Assembly (NCBI RefSeq): GCF_900114915.1
Contig: NZ_FOUS01000002.1
Coordinates: 496,001-560,000 of the forward strand
Source: Bradyrhizobium sp. Rc3b
Lineage (GTDB): Bacteria; Pseudomonadota; Alphaproteobacteria; Rhizobiales; Xanthobacteraceae
Direction: 5' to 3'
DNA length: 64,000 nucleotides
The notes beneath the pieces were generated by a model that was given only the letters and a program-made list of their open reading frames with translations, made no database searches and was not told the DNA's origin. Below are positions 34,055 to 42,389 of the stretch, in pieces. A program made the position numbers and the translations under genes. Position 1 is the stretch's first letter, and each line of letters begins with the position of its first letter.

Positions 34055-34720
34055 GTGCCAAACTATCTCGGCCTCGACGGATTTCGTTTCGGCTGGGTCG
34101 CGGCCTGGATCGACGAGCGCGGCAATCATGGCTTCGACTATTCGCCGGGCCTGACACGTTTGCTTGCGTTGCCGCATGCGCGCGCGATGATCGACATGCC
34201 GATCGGATTGAATCCGGCCGGCTATCGCCCGTGCGACCTGCGTGCGCGCGAGCTGATTGGCCCCGCCGTGTTTCTCGGTGCGCGCCGCGATCTCTGGACG
34301 TTTCCCGATATGGCGGCGGCCAATCGTCACTACTGGACGCATGAAGGCAACGGCAGGGGCGTGTCGGCGCAGCTCTGGAATATCAGGGACAAGATCAGGG
34401 ACGTCGATGAGATCATGACTCCGGCGCGGCAGGCGACGATCGGCGAAGCGCATCCGGAATTGGTGTTCTGGAATCTCGCAGGGCGAGTGCCGCTTGAACC
34501 GAAGACGTCGGCGCAAGGCCGCGAGCAGCGCGTCGCGTTGCTGATAGCTCGGGGTTTCACCAAGGTCGAAAGATGGCTGACGCTTCGCCACGGCACCGGC
34601 ATCGGCCGCGACGATCTCATCGACGCCTGTGCCTGCGCGGTGGCGGCGCGCGACAGCACGCAGCGTGTCGGCGGCGAGGAGATCGATCCACGCGGATTGC
34701 GGATGGAGATCAACTACTGA
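34055..34720 (+). CDS. DUF429 family protein
   Basis: A 221-residue protein of the DUF429 family (RNase H-like fold). The start YLGLDGFRFGWVAAWID is the conserved first strand with the Asp of the fold. MIDMPIGLNPAGYRPCDLRARELIG holds the conserved D-M-P-I-G and R-x-C-D motifs, and EAHPELVFWNLAGR is the third block; GIGRDDLIDACACAVAARD completes the active-site pattern. The family may be a nuclease, but no substrate is established. A GTG start is required; the frame is closed shortly upstream. It is divergent from the sRNA candidate. Confidence 0.88.
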   Translation: MPNYLGLDGFRFGWVAAWIDERGNHGFDYSPGLTRLLALPHARAMIDMPIGLNPAGYRPCDLRARELIGPAVFLGARRDLWTFPDMAAANRHYWTHEGNGRGVSAQLWNIRDKIRDVDEIMTPARQATIGEAHPELVFWNLAGRVPLEPKTSAQGREQRVALLIARGFTKVERWLTLRHGTGIGRDDLIDACACAVAARDSTQRVGGEEIDPRGLRMEINY

Positions 34721-34725
34721 CCAGA

Positions 34726-34938
34726 TCAACTCTGCCGATCGCTTGTACCGGCAAGGTGACCACGACCACAATGGCTCGGCTTCAAGGAGCCACCCTCATC
34801 GTCCAGCCTTGCTGCTCGTGCTTCGTACACATCGGCCATTGCTCGCAGCCTTCGTGCGGCTTCGCGATGGGCGAGATCGTCCGCGACGCGGCGACAGCGC
34901 TGAGCGTGATCGAGCAGGGCGCGCTTCTCAATGTTCAT
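34726..34938 (-). CDS. Small helical protein of a common Rhizobiales type
   Basis: A 70-residue protein whose core ALLDHAQRCRRVADDLAHREAARRLRAMADVYEARAARLD forms two amphipathic helices. This HAxRCRRLA...EAxxRLRALAxEYEARAxxL pattern is very frequent in short Bradyrhizobium proteins, usually annotated as hypothetical. The ATG at 34938 just before the helix is the family-like start; the frame is open 36 codons further but those residues do not fit. It is convergent with the DUF429 gene with five bases between. Confidence 0.6.
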   Translation of the reverse strand: MNIEKRALLDHAQRCRRVADDLAHREAARRLRAMADVYEARAARLDDEGGSLKPSHCGRGHLAGTSDRQS

Positions 34939-35088
34939 CCCGTCACAACGCGCAAGTTGCTCGATGGTCCCTCGAAACAACGCAACGTCTCCTCTGCGAA
35001 AACGGGAAAAACCGGCAAATTTTCCTGCCAAGTTGGAACACGGCATGTCAGCGGGCGTTTAAGCCACAGGAGTTGAGGGACAAATACC

Positions 35089-35235
35089 ATGCACGATGTC
35101 TGCCAATGGGCGACCGCGACCCTCGCGATTGCCTTCACGGCTGCGCTGCTGATCACGGGTCAATGGTTCATCCAGTATCGACTGCAGCATGAAACCATGA
35201 CGCCGGTCGTCAAGATCGCGACGCTGCCGCTCTAG
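35089..35235 (+). CDS. 48-residue single-span membrane peptide
   Basis: Starts with ATG after GAGGGA at eight bases. The peptide has one membrane segment (TLAIAFTAALLITGQWFIQY) after a short polar start (MHDVCQW) and a polar tail (RLQHETMTPVVKIATLPL). It is too short for routine gene calling, but the ribosome site, hydrophobic span and GC-biased codon use support it. It lies alone between two genes. No family is recognised. Confidence 0.5.
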   Translation: MHDVCQWATATLAIAFTAALLITGQWFIQYRLQHETMTPVVKIATLPL

Positions 35236-35360
35236 TCGCTTCAAGGGCGTCAATTGCTAATCCACGCCTTCCCCTGATCTTCCAGATAATCGGCTGGCCT
35301 TGCGCCGTTCGCTTGCTCGCCTAGATTAGGCGGCATCTCACCAACGCTGCCGGAGTGCCG

Positions 35361-36065
35361 ATGTCTGATCTGTCCGCCTTTCCCATCGCCAAACGCTGGC
35401 CGGCCAAGCATCCCGAACTGCTTCAGCTCTATTCGCTGCCGACGCCGAACGGCGTCAAGGTCTCGATCATGCTGGAGGAGATCGGACTTCCCTACGAGGT
35501 CCATCTCGTCGATTTCGGCAAGGACGATCAGAAGACGGCTGAATTCCTCTCGCTCAATCCGAACGGCAAGATCCCGGCGATCCTCGATCCCAATGGTCCG
35601 GGCGGCAGGCCGCTGCCGCTGTTCGAGTCCGGGGCGATCCTGCAATACCTCGCCGAGAAGACCGGCAAGCTGCTGCCCGAGGATGCCGCGCGCCGCTACC
35701 AGACCATCCAGTGGGTGCACTTCCAGATGGGCGGCATCGGACCGATGTTCGGCCAGGTTGGCTTCTTCCATAAATTCGCCGGCAAGGATTTTGAGGACAA
35801 GCGGCCACGTGACCGCTACGTCGCCGAGGCCAAGCGCCTGCTCGGCGTGATGGAGACGCATCTTTCGGGGCGGCAATGGTTCATGGATGACGACTACACC
35901 ATCGCCGACATCTCGATGCTCGGCTGGGTGCGCAATCTCATTGGCTTCTACGGTGCCGGCGATCTCGTCGAATTCACCCAGTTCAAATCGGTCGGTGCCT
36001 GGCTCGAACGCGGCCTCGCGCGTCCGGCGGTGCAGCGCGGGCTGAACATTCCGCCGCGGCCGTAA
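35361..36065 (+). CDS. Glutathione S-transferase (Nu/YfcG-like)
   Basis: A 234-residue GST. The thioredoxin-like N-domain has LYSLPTPNGVKVSIMLEEIGLPYEVHLVDF, typical of the YghU/YfcG-type (Nu) group in which T-P-N-G replaces the usual active-site segment. NPNGKIPAILDPNG and LFESGAILQYLAEK follow as the glutathione-binding cis-Pro and Glu-Ser pair. The C-terminal helical domain starts near residue 110 (HFQMGGIGPMFGQVGFF). Group members act as disulfide-bond reductases with glutathione. ATG at 35361 with GGAG seven bases upstream; a GTG two codons earlier is possible. Confidence 0.93.
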   Translation: MSDLSAFPIAKRWPAKHPELLQLYSLPTPNGVKVSIMLEEIGLPYEVHLVDFGKDDQKTAEFLSLNPNGKIPAILDPNGPGGRPLPLFESGAILQYLAEKTGKLLPEDAARRYQTIQWVHFQMGGIGPMFGQVGFFHKFAGKDFEDKRPRDRYVAEAKRLLGVMETHLSGRQWFMDDDYTIADISMLGWVRNLIGFYGAGDLVEFTQFKSVGAWLERGLARPAVQRGLNIPPRP

Positions 36066-36067
36066 GA

Positions 36068-36850
36068 TCAGGTTAGCGCCTTGTGGGTCATGTAGAGCGC
36101 CATCAGGGAGACGAAGGCGATCATGACCCGGCGCAGTACCGATTTGCTGACGCCATTGGCCAGGCGTGCGCCGAGATCGGTGCCGATCCAGAGGCCGGCC
36201 AGAATGCCTGTGATGGCCGGCCAGCCGACCAGCAGGCCCTTGCTCCAGTAGATCCAGGCCGCCGGAAGGTTGGTCGGGAGGATCGAGAAGACGAGGCTGA
36301 CAAGCTGCGCCTGATGCTGCGGCACGCGCAGGCCTGCAGCAAGGCCGACGGTGATTGCAAGGCCGCCGCCGATGCCCATGAAGCCGGAGGAAAATCCGGC
36401 AAGCAGGCCGATGAGCAGCAGCGGTAGCCGGGGCAGTTGGTCCTGGTCGCCGGGCTCACGGCCGCCGTCCTTGCGATCGCGACGCGGGATCAGCAGGACG
36501 ATCAGCGCGACGAGATAGACGACATAAGTCCATTGCAAGACCTGGTCGGAAACCGCCGCCGCGGCGTAACCGCCACCGGCGCCGCCGACGAGAAATCCGA
36601 TGCCGATCCAGATAATCCACGGCAAGGGGCTGCGATTGCCGCTCTGCCAATAGCGGCGCGCGCCGGCAAGGCCCGTCGGCGGGACCTGTGTGATCAGTGA
36701 CGTCCCTTGTGCGACGTGTTGTTCCGCGCCGAGCAGCAGCACGCTGAAGATCACGAGCCCGCCCCCCGGGCTCGTCCCCGTGAAGCCTGATGCCAGGCCG
36801 CTGATCAGGCCGACGCCGGCGCCAGCAAGCAGGTCGTGAATCCCTGACAT
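36068..36850 (-). CDS. TauE/SafE (TSUP) family sulfite/sulfonate exporter-like protein
   Basis: A 260-residue inner-membrane protein with eight hydrophobic segments. The repeated TSUP signature appears in the N-terminal half (GLISGLASGFTGTSPGGGLVIFSVLLLG) and the C-terminal half (LLIGLLAGFSSGFMGIGGGLAITVGL), both with the G-x-G-G-G turn. Members export sulfur-containing organic anions or related solutes. Its start is three bases after the stop of a TetR-type regulator on the same strand, so it is probably regulated by that protein. Confidence 0.9.
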   Translation of the reverse strand: MSGIHDLLAGAGVGLISGLASGFTGTSPGGGLVIFSVLLLGAEQHVAQGTSLITQVPPTGLAGARRYWQSGNRSPLPWIIWIGIGFLVGGAGGGYAAAAVSDQVLQWTYVVYLVALIVLLIPRRDRKDGGREPGDQDQLPRLPLLLIGLLAGFSSGFMGIGGGLAITVGLAAGLRVPQHQAQLVSLVFSILPTNLPAAWIYWSKGLLVGWPAITGILAGLWIGTDLGARLANGVSKSVLRRVMIAFVSLMALYMTHKALT

Positions 36851-36853
36851 CGC

Positions 36854-37486
36854 TTACGTCCTGCTTCGCCGCTTGATGTCGGGCCTGGTCGTGCGAAAGC
36901 CGTCGATCACCCCGGCCACGGCCGCCATGCAGGCCTCGACGTCGAATGCGTCGCCCCAGCATTTTTGCAGCACAAATCCCTGGAAGATCGCGAGAAGCAC
37001 GCGTGCGATCGCTTCCGCACCGAGATCGCGCCTGAGGAGGCCGTCATGCTGGCCGCGCTCGACCAGCGCGACGATCAGAGCGCGCGGCATGTCGATGCCC
37101 TCGACGACGCTGGTGCGGACGCGGCGGTTGCGCAGGGCTTCGGCCCAGCCGTGGATGCCGACACGGCGGCGCGCTTCCCCGGCGGGGTCGGTCAGCCATT
37201 GCGCGTAAACGCGGATCAGCGCGTGAAGCCCTTCGATCGGATCGCCGGATCCTTGCGCGACCGAATTGAGCACGGCTTCGCGGCGATGCCGGTCGTCGGC
37301 GAGCGCCTCGATCAGATCGTCCTTGCTCTGGAAGTAGAGATAGACCGCGCCATGGCTCAGTCCGGACCGCTTCACGATGTCGGCCATGCCGGTCTGGTGA
37401 AAACCGTCTTCGGAGAAGCAGGCGAGGGCAGCTTCGAGAATTTGCTGCCGCCGGCTTTCGCGCTGCTGGTCGCTGATCTTGGGCAT
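36854..37486 (-). CDS. TetR-family transcriptional regulator
   Basis: A 210-residue TetR protein. The N-terminal DNA-binding domain is RRQQILEAALACFSEDGFHQTGMADIVKRSGLSHGAVYLYFQSKDDLIEAL, including the T-G-M-A-D-I and S-H-G-A-V-Y-L-Y-F-Q-S-K recognition helix. The rest is a helical ligand-binding domain. The ATG at 37486 has AAGGAC seven bases upstream; an earlier ATG at 37528 overlaps the operator region. The gene reads into the TauE-like exporter gene. Upstream lies an inverted repeat and a short divergent stub, suggesting that a divergent target gene has been lost. Confidence 0.93.
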   Translation of the reverse strand: MPKISDQQRESRRQQILEAALACFSEDGFHQTGMADIVKRSGLSHGAVYLYFQSKDDLIEALADDRHRREAVLNSVAQGSGDPIEGLHALIRVYAQWLTDPAGEARRRVGIHGWAEALRNRRVRTSVVEGIDMPRALIVALVERGQHDGLLRRDLGAEAIARVLLAIFQGFVLQKCWGDAFDVEACMAAVAGVIDGFRTTRPDIKRRSRT

Positions 37487-37504
37487 CTGGTCGTCCTTAA
37501 ATAA

Positions 37505-37581
37505 CTGACAGATCGATCGTTTTGCCATCAATCCATATTGGGCCGAGAACAAGCCGATCGTGATAAAAAACGATCAGTCAG
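37505..37581. promoter_or_regulatory. Inverted-repeat operator pair upstream of the TetR gene
   Basis: CTGACAGATCG (37505-37515) and CGATCAGTCAG (37571-37581) are inverted copies matching at 10 of 11 positions. Each overlaps a place where a promoter of the two divergent transcription units would lie. This fits binding by the TetR protein encoded next to it. Confidence 0.55.
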
Positions 37582-37645
37582 TCATTTTTATGGGAGGAGA
37601 GGATTTTGGTCAAGTCTGGCCCGGTCTCGGGCCGGGAAGGAGGAG

Positions 37646-37705
37646 ATGATGTCCGTTGCGAATGCGTCGACAGAGGCGACGCTGCACTCGATCGCGCGCG
37701 GCTAG
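37646..37705 (+). pseudogene. Truncated divergent gene start (19 codons)
   Basis: A perfect AAGGAGG ribosome site is followed by ATG-ATG and 19 codons (MMSVANASTEATLHSIARG) before a stop that lies inside the 3' end of the csaA gene. The promoter side carries the operator pair of the TetR regulator. A TetR gene with a divergent operator normally controls a divergent target. The simplest reading is that this target gene was deleted after codon 19. A leader peptide is the alternative. Confidence 0.45.
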
Positions 37706-38073
37706 AACAGCCGTCCGCCGTTCGGCACTGGCCTGCTCGGCTGCACCAGCACGACCTTGCCGTCGGCATCGGGGAAGCCGAGCGTCAGCACCTCCGAGAT
37801 GACGGGTCCGATCTGGCGCGGCGGGAAATTGACGACGGCCGCGACCTGTTGTCCCACCAAAGTCTCGAGCGGATGGTTTTCGGTGATCTGGGCCGAGCTC
37901 TTGCGCACGCCGATCACCGGGCCAAAGTCGACCCACAGTCGAAAGGCCGGCTTGCGCGCTTCCGGAAACGGTTTTGCCTCGACGATGGTCCCGACACGGA
38001 TATCGACCGCGAGGAAGCTGTTGAAGTCGATGGTCGGCGTGGCGGTGGCTGCGGGATCGTGAGTGACGTGCAT
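37702..38073 (-). CDS. csaA: CsaA-type tRNA-binding protein
   Basis: A 123-residue OB-fold protein. FLAVDIRVGTIVEAKPFPEARKPAFRLWVDFG is the typical beginning of the CsaA / EMAP-II-like tRNA-binding domain, followed by KSSAQITENHPLETLVGQQVAAVVNFPPRQIGPVISEVLTLGF. The family binds tRNA-like ligands and has been described as a secretion-linked chaperone. The start at 38073 gives about 13 extra residues before the domain, close to normal length. It is divergent from the ArsC-like gene. Confidence 0.9.
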   Translation of the reverse strand: MHVTHDPAATATPTIDFNSFLAVDIRVGTIVEAKPFPEARKPAFRLWVDFGPVIGVRKSSAQITENHPLETLVGQQVAAVVNFPPRQIGPVISEVLTLGFPDADGKVVLVQPSRPVPNGGRLF

Positions 38074-38177
38074 AAAGTGTCCGTTCGGAGAGTTGGCTTC
38101 GTTCGCAATATTGTCGCGCGAAGCGGAGTTTCGTACAACGCTGCGAACATCACGATACGCCATGCGCGAGGAACATC

Positions 38178-38537
38178 TTGCCCAACACCATCTACGGCAT
38201 CAAGAACTGCGACACCATGAAGAAGGCGCGCGCCTGGCTCGATACCCATGGCGTCGCGTATGAATTCCACGACTACAAGGCGGCGGGCGTCGAGAAGGAC
38301 AAGCTCAAGCAGTGGAGCGACAAGGTCGGCTGGGAGACGCTGCTCAATCGCGCCGGCACGACCTTCAAGAAGCTGCCCGATTCCGACAAGGAAGGCTTGA
38401 GCGAGACGAAGGCGCTGGCGCTGATGCTAGCGCAACCATCGATGATCAAGCGGCCGGTGCTGGAAATCGGCGGCAAGCTGCTGGTCGGCTTCAAGCCGGA
38501 CATCTATGCCAAGGAAGTCGGCGCCAAGACGCGTTAG
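38178..38537 (+). CDS. ArsC/Spx-family reductase-like protein (YffB-like)
   Basis: A 119-residue thioredoxin-fold protein. IYGIKNCDTMKKARAWLDTHGVAYEFHDYKAAGV is the conserved ArsC-type start with a single active-site cysteine followed by D-T-M-K-K-A, and IKRPVLEIGGKLLVGFKPDIY carries the conserved R-P and G-F segments. The YffB subgroup is not a known arsenate reductase; it may use glutathione. The start codon is TTG at 38178, with GAGGAA about eight bases upstream; no ATG or GTG is available in the right place. Confidence 0.88.
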   Translation: MPNTIYGIKNCDTMKKARAWLDTHGVAYEFHDYKAAGVEKDKLKQWSDKVGWETLLNRAGTTFKKLPDSDKEGLSETKALALMLAQPSMIKRPVLEIGGKLLVGFKPDIYAKEVGAKTR

Positions 38538-38540
38538 AGA

Positions 38541-39188
38541 TTAGTTCAGCTCGATGATCTCGTTGGTGACGCCGGGAGCCGGCTGGTCCGCGAATTCGAC
38601 CACGTCGGCCGTCGCGATGCGGCCAGGCGCGCGATGGAAGAGATCGCGATCGATCACGGCGCGCAGTTTCGGGCGCGGCAGCGCGTCATTTCCGCGCATC
38701 AGATTCTTGATCTCGAAGCCGCCGTCCTCGCAGAAGGTCTTGACCGAGGCGATGACGTGGCAGACTTGGCCGCCGGTCTGGAAAGGCAGCAGCAGCCGTT
38801 CATACGCGACGATGCGTCCGTAGATGTCGTCGACATCGGCAACGCTGTAGACGGGAAGCCCGCATGCCACGCATTCATAGTAAACTGGCATCACCAAGGG
38901 GGCGAGCCGCGGCCCGAGATAATCGTCGAGCAGAACACCCTTGCCGGTATGCCCATAAGCACGGGAGATACGCGTGCCTTCGCTCTGGATGGTGAGGCGT
39001 GGCGCCGACGTCGAAGCGTCCACCGTATAATAGATGAGATCGGACAGCTCTTCCTCCAGCCGCGCAGGCTGATATTCCCAAACCGCCGGCGCGATCTGCT
39101 GGCTCGCGTAAAGTCGCAGCCACGTGTTCAGGAGATCACGCTGCCTGATTGACTTGACGACGGACGGAGCGGCGCTGGCGAAATCCAA
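38541..39188 (-). CDS. PAS-domain protein (PAS_5-like)
   Basis: A protein of up to 215 residues. LLNTWLRLYASQQIAPAVWEYQPARL, RLTIQSEGTRISRAYGHTGKGVLLDDYLG and VYYECVACGLPVYSVADVDDIYGRIVAYERLLLPF match the layout of the short alphaproteobacterial PAS_5 sensory proteins (helix, then a degenerate PAS core with R-x-x-G-T-R...G...G...L-D). No output domain is attached. The start is uncertain because only a TTG is found at 39188; an internal GTG is possible. Convergent with the ArsC-like gene, three bases apart. Confidence 0.6.
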   Translation of the reverse strand: MDFASAAPSVVKSIRQRDLLNTWLRLYASQQIAPAVWEYQPARLEEELSDLIYYTVDASTSAPRLTIQSEGTRISRAYGHTGKGVLLDDYLGPRLAPLVMPVYYECVACGLPVYSVADVDDIYGRIVAYERLLLPFQTGGQVCHVIASVKTFCEDGGFEIKNLMRGNDALPRPKLRAVIDRDLFHRAPGRIATADVVEFADQPAPGVTNEIIELN

Positions 39189-39543
39189 AACGATAATCCC
39201 GGAACGTCAAAACCTGCACATGATGCCGTGTGCGGGAAAATTTTCTATGAAGGCTGGCGTGCCGGACGAAAGACCGTTAACGACGGCTTGATGACCGGTG
39301 CCTTGCGAACCGGGAGGCCGGGCAGGCACGACATCAAAACATCTCCGACTAAGGGAGCATTTGTATCCCAGCCGGAGACCTGATCTGCTCAGCTTTCCGC
39401 CTTGCCTAACCCCCGTCACCTCCGGCATATTCCGCGCCCGGAGGCGGCGTTCCGGATGGGCTCCAAGGATAGGCTCCAAGGCCCCCGGAAAGCCGAAGCA
39501 ACAAGGATAGCCACGCGGCTCGCGCGGGCAGGGGGAAATCTGT
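39189..39543. other. Gene-free leader region of the Liv-type operon
   Basis: These 355 bases hold no reading frame with coding character. Visible elements are the short direct repeat GGCTCCAAGG at 39459 and 39474 and a CCTCCGG...CCGGAGG inverted pair around 39420-39450. The stretch probably carries the promoter and leader of the ABC operon starting at 39544. No clear -35/-10 pair or riboswitch was found. Confidence 0.5.
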
Positions 39544-40299
39544 TTGGCCGATGAGTTTATTCTCGAAACGGAAGGCTTAACCAAGGAGTTCGCGGGCTTC
39601 TTCGCCGTCCGCGACGTTGCGCTCAAGGTTCGCCGTGGGAGCATTCATGCGTTGATCGGTCCGAATGGGGCCGGCAAGACGACCTGCTTCAATCTTCTGA
39701 CCAAGTTCCTGAAACCGTCTGCCGGAAAAATCCTCTACAAGGGGCAGGACATTACCGCGATGGCACCGGCCGACGTGGCCCGCATGGGGCTGGTTCGCTC
39801 GTTCCAGATTTCGGCGGTGTTTCCGCATCTCACGGCGCTGGAAAACGTCCGTGTCGCGCTTCAGCGCCAGCACGGCTCTTCGTTCGATTTCTGGCGCTCC
39901 AAGTCGGTGCTCAACCGCTTCAACGACCGCGCGCGCGAATTGTTGAACGATGTCGGCCTGAACGAGTTTGCCAACACACCCGCGGTCGAGATGCCCTATG
40001 GACGCAAGCGTGCACTGGAGATCGCAACCACGCTCGCGCTCGACCCGGAGATGATGCTGCTGGACGAGCCGATGGCGGGCATGGGCCACGAGGACATCGA
40101 CAAGATCGCGGCGCTGATCAAGCGCATCTCGGCGAAATACACCATCCTGATGGTGGAGCATAATTTAAGCGTCGTGGCCAACCTGTCCGACATCATCACC
40201 GTGCTGACGCGCGGCCAGGTGCTCGCGCAGGGCCATTACTCGGAGCTCACCAAGGACGAGCGCGTCAAGGAAGCCTATCTGGGAGCCGGTCATGCCTGA
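39544..40299 (+). CDS. Liv-type ABC transporter ATP-binding protein (LivG-like)
   Basis: A 251-residue ATPase with Walker A GPNGAGKTTC, signature region VEMPYGRKRALEIATTLALDPEMMLLDEPMAGMG (the LSGGQ position reads PYGRK, as in the LivG group) and Walker B MLLDEP; the H-loop follows in LMVEHN. The start codon is TTG with AGGGGG upstream. It overlaps the next ATPase gene by eight bases and heads a five-gene import operon (two ATPases, binding protein, two permeases). Confidence 0.92.
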   Translation: MADEFILETEGLTKEFAGFFAVRDVALKVRRGSIHALIGPNGAGKTTCFNLLTKFLKPSAGKILYKGQDITAMAPADVARMGLVRSFQISAVFPHLTALENVRVALQRQHGSSFDFWRSKSVLNRFNDRARELLNDVGLNEFANTPAVEMPYGRKRALEIATTLALDPEMMLLDEPMAGMGHEDIDKIAALIKRISAKYTILMVEHNLSVVANLSDIITVLTRGQVLAQGHYSELTKDERVKEAYLGAGHA

Positions 40300-41038
40300 C
40301 ACTGCGATCGCCGAGGCTCCGGCCAAGGCTGCGACCGGCGGAAACATCCTTCAAATCCGCAACCTGGAAGCCTGGTACGGCGAGTCTCACATCCTGCACG
40401 GGATCAACTTCGACGTGAACGCGGGCGAGGTCGTCACCCTGCTCGGGCGTAACGGCGCCGGCAAGACGACCACGCTGAAGTCGATCATGGGCATCATCGG
40501 CAAGCGTACCGGCTCGGTGAAGTTCAACAACCAGGAGATCATCCGCGCGACCTCCGACAAGATCGCGCGCATGGGCATCGCATTCTGCCCGGAAGAGCGG
40601 GGCATATTCTCCAGTCTCGACGTGCGGGAGAATTTGATGCTGCCGCCGGTGGTCCGCGAAGGCGGGCTGCCGCTCGATCAGATCTTCGAGCTGTTTCCGA
40701 ACCTGAAGGAGCGGCTCAACAGCCAGGGCACCAAGCTGTCCGGTGGCGAGCAGCAGATGCTCGCGATCGCGCGCATCCTGCGCACCGGTGCGAGCTTCCT
40801 GATGCTGGACGAGCCGACCGAGGGCCTTGCGCCGGTCATCATCCAGCAGATCGGCCACACCATTGCGCGGCTCAAGAAGGAGGGCTTCACCATCCTCCTG
40901 GTCGAGCAGAACTTCCGCTTCGCATCCACCGTCGCCGACCGTTACTACGTGGTCGAGCACGGCAAGATCATTGACGGATTTTCCAATGCGGATCTTGCCG
41001 CCAACATGGACAAGCTCCACACCTATCTTGGTGTGTAG
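40292..41038 (+). CDS. Liv-type ABC transporter ATP-binding protein (LivF-like)
   Basis: A 248-residue ATPase. Walker A is LGRNGAGKTTTLK, the signature is KLSGGEQQMLAIARIL, Walker B is FLMLDEPTEGL and the H-loop lies in LVEQNF. The start LQIRNLEAWYGESHILHGINFDVNAGEV is the LivF consensus. It overlaps the previous ATPase by eight bases and precedes the binding-protein gene by 54 bases. Both ATPases power the inner-membrane channel made by the two permeases downstream. Confidence 0.93.
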   Translation: MPDTAIAEAPAKAATGGNILQIRNLEAWYGESHILHGINFDVNAGEVVTLLGRNGAGKTTTLKSIMGIIGKRTGSVKFNNQEIIRATSDKIARMGIAFCPEERGIFSSLDVRENLMLPPVVREGGLPLDQIFELFPNLKERLNSQGTKLSGGEQQMLAIARILRTGASFLMLDEPTEGLAPVIIQQIGHTIARLKKEGFTILLVEQNFRFASTVADRYYVVEHGKIIDGFSNADLAANMDKLHTYLGV

Positions 41039-41092
41039 CCGAGCAGGCGGACGTGCAAGAGTAACTATCAAAGGAATATTGGGAGGCGGATT

Positions 41093-42313
41093 ATGAAGCA
41101 CAGCATTTCGGCAATGTTGCTCGGGACGGCCCTGGCGCTCGGCGCGGCAGGTGGCGCAGTCGCGCAGGACAAGAACATCAAGATCGGCGTGCTGACCGAC
41201 AATTCGGGACTCTATGCCGATCTCGGTGGCTCTGGCTCGACCGTCGCCGCACAGATGGCGATCGAGGATTCCGGGCTCGCTGCCAAGGGCTGGAAGCTCG
41301 ACCTGATCTCCGCCGACCATCAGAACAAGCCCGACATCGGCTCCACGATTGCTCGGCAATGGATCGACGTCGAGAAGGTCGACATCTTCATGGATGTCCT
41401 GAACTCCGGCGTCGCGCTCGCGGTCAACAATGTCGTCAAGGAGAAGAATTCGATCCTGATCGACACGGGTGCGGCGACGTCGGATCTCACCAACGCGCAA
41501 TGCTCACCGAACACGATCCACTGGGTCTATGATACCTATATGCTGGCCAACAGTACCGGGCAGGCGCTGGTGAAGGCGGGCGGCGACACATGGTATTTTC
41601 TCACCGCGGACTACGCCTTTGGCCATGCCCTCGAGCGCGACACCGCCGCGGTCGTGGTGAAGTCGGGCGGCAAGGTGATCGGCAATGTCAAGCATCCTCT
41701 GAATACTGCCGACTTCTCGTCGTTCCTGCTTCAGGCGCAGGCCTCCAAAGCCAAGATCATCGGCATGGCGAATGCCGGCGGCGACACCACCAACACCATC
41801 AAGCAGGCGGCGGAGTTCGGCATCGTCTCGGGCGGCCAGAAGCTTGCGGGCCTGCTGCTCTTCATCACCGACGTGCACTCGCTCGGTCTGAAGGTGGCGC
41901 AGGGCCTGAACTTCACCGAGACCTTCTATTGGGACATGAACGACGGTACGCGCGCGTTCTCCAAGCGCTTCTCCGAGCGCATGAAGAACAAGGCGATGCC
42001 CTCGATGGTGCAGGCCGGCGTCTACTCGGGTCTGCTGCACTATTTCAAGGCGCTGGAGGCGATGGGCGGCAATCCGCATGACGGGGCCAAGGTGGTCGCC
42101 AAGATGAAGGAGATGCCGACGGACGATCCGCTGTTCGGCAAGGGAACGATCCGCGAGGACGGTCGCAAGCTGCATCCCGCCTATCTGTTCGAGGTCAAGA
42201 AGCCCGAGGAATCCAAAGGGCCCTGGGACTATTACAAGCTGATCGGCACGACGGCCGCGGATCAGGCGTTCCGGCCGCTGTCCGAGAGCGTCTGTCCGCT
42301 CGTGAAGAAGTAA
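41093..42313 (+). CDS. Liv-type periplasmic substrate-binding protein
   Basis: A 406-residue periplasmic binding protein with a signal peptide (MKHSISAMLLGTALALGAAGGAVAQ, cleaved after Ala-Gln or nearby). KIGVLTDNSGLYADLGGSGS opens the first lobe, as in amide/branched-chain amino acid binders. Later blocks are DHQNKPDIGSTIARQWID, GAATSDLTN, ADYAFGHALERD and HPLNTADFSSFLLQAQ. The natural ligand is not shown. It is a close paralogue of the binding protein at 55408-56634: long blocks such as KQAAEFGIV, NPHDGAKVVAKMKE and FEVKKPEESKGPWDYYK are nearly identical. Confidence 0.92.
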   Translation: MKHSISAMLLGTALALGAAGGAVAQDKNIKIGVLTDNSGLYADLGGSGSTVAAQMAIEDSGLAAKGWKLDLISADHQNKPDIGSTIARQWIDVEKVDIFMDVLNSGVALAVNNVVKEKNSILIDTGAATSDLTNAQCSPNTIHWVYDTYMLANSTGQALVKAGGDTWYFLTADYAFGHALERDTAAVVVKSGGKVIGNVKHPLNTADFSSFLLQAQASKAKIIGMANAGGDTTNTIKQAAEFGIVSGGQKLAGLLLFITDVHSLGLKVAQGLNFTETFYWDMNDGTRAFSKRFSERMKNKAMPSMVQAGVYSGLLHYFKALEAMGGNPHDGAKVVAKMKEMPTDDPLFGKGTIREDGRKLHPAYLFEVKKPEESKGPWDYYKLIGTTAADQAFRPLSESVCPLVKK

Positions 42314-42389
42314 GTGTGATGATGCGAGCCGGCGCAACTGCGCCGGCTTGCTCTTGGGGAACGACGAGAAGGGACCGGGTGCGGGATCG

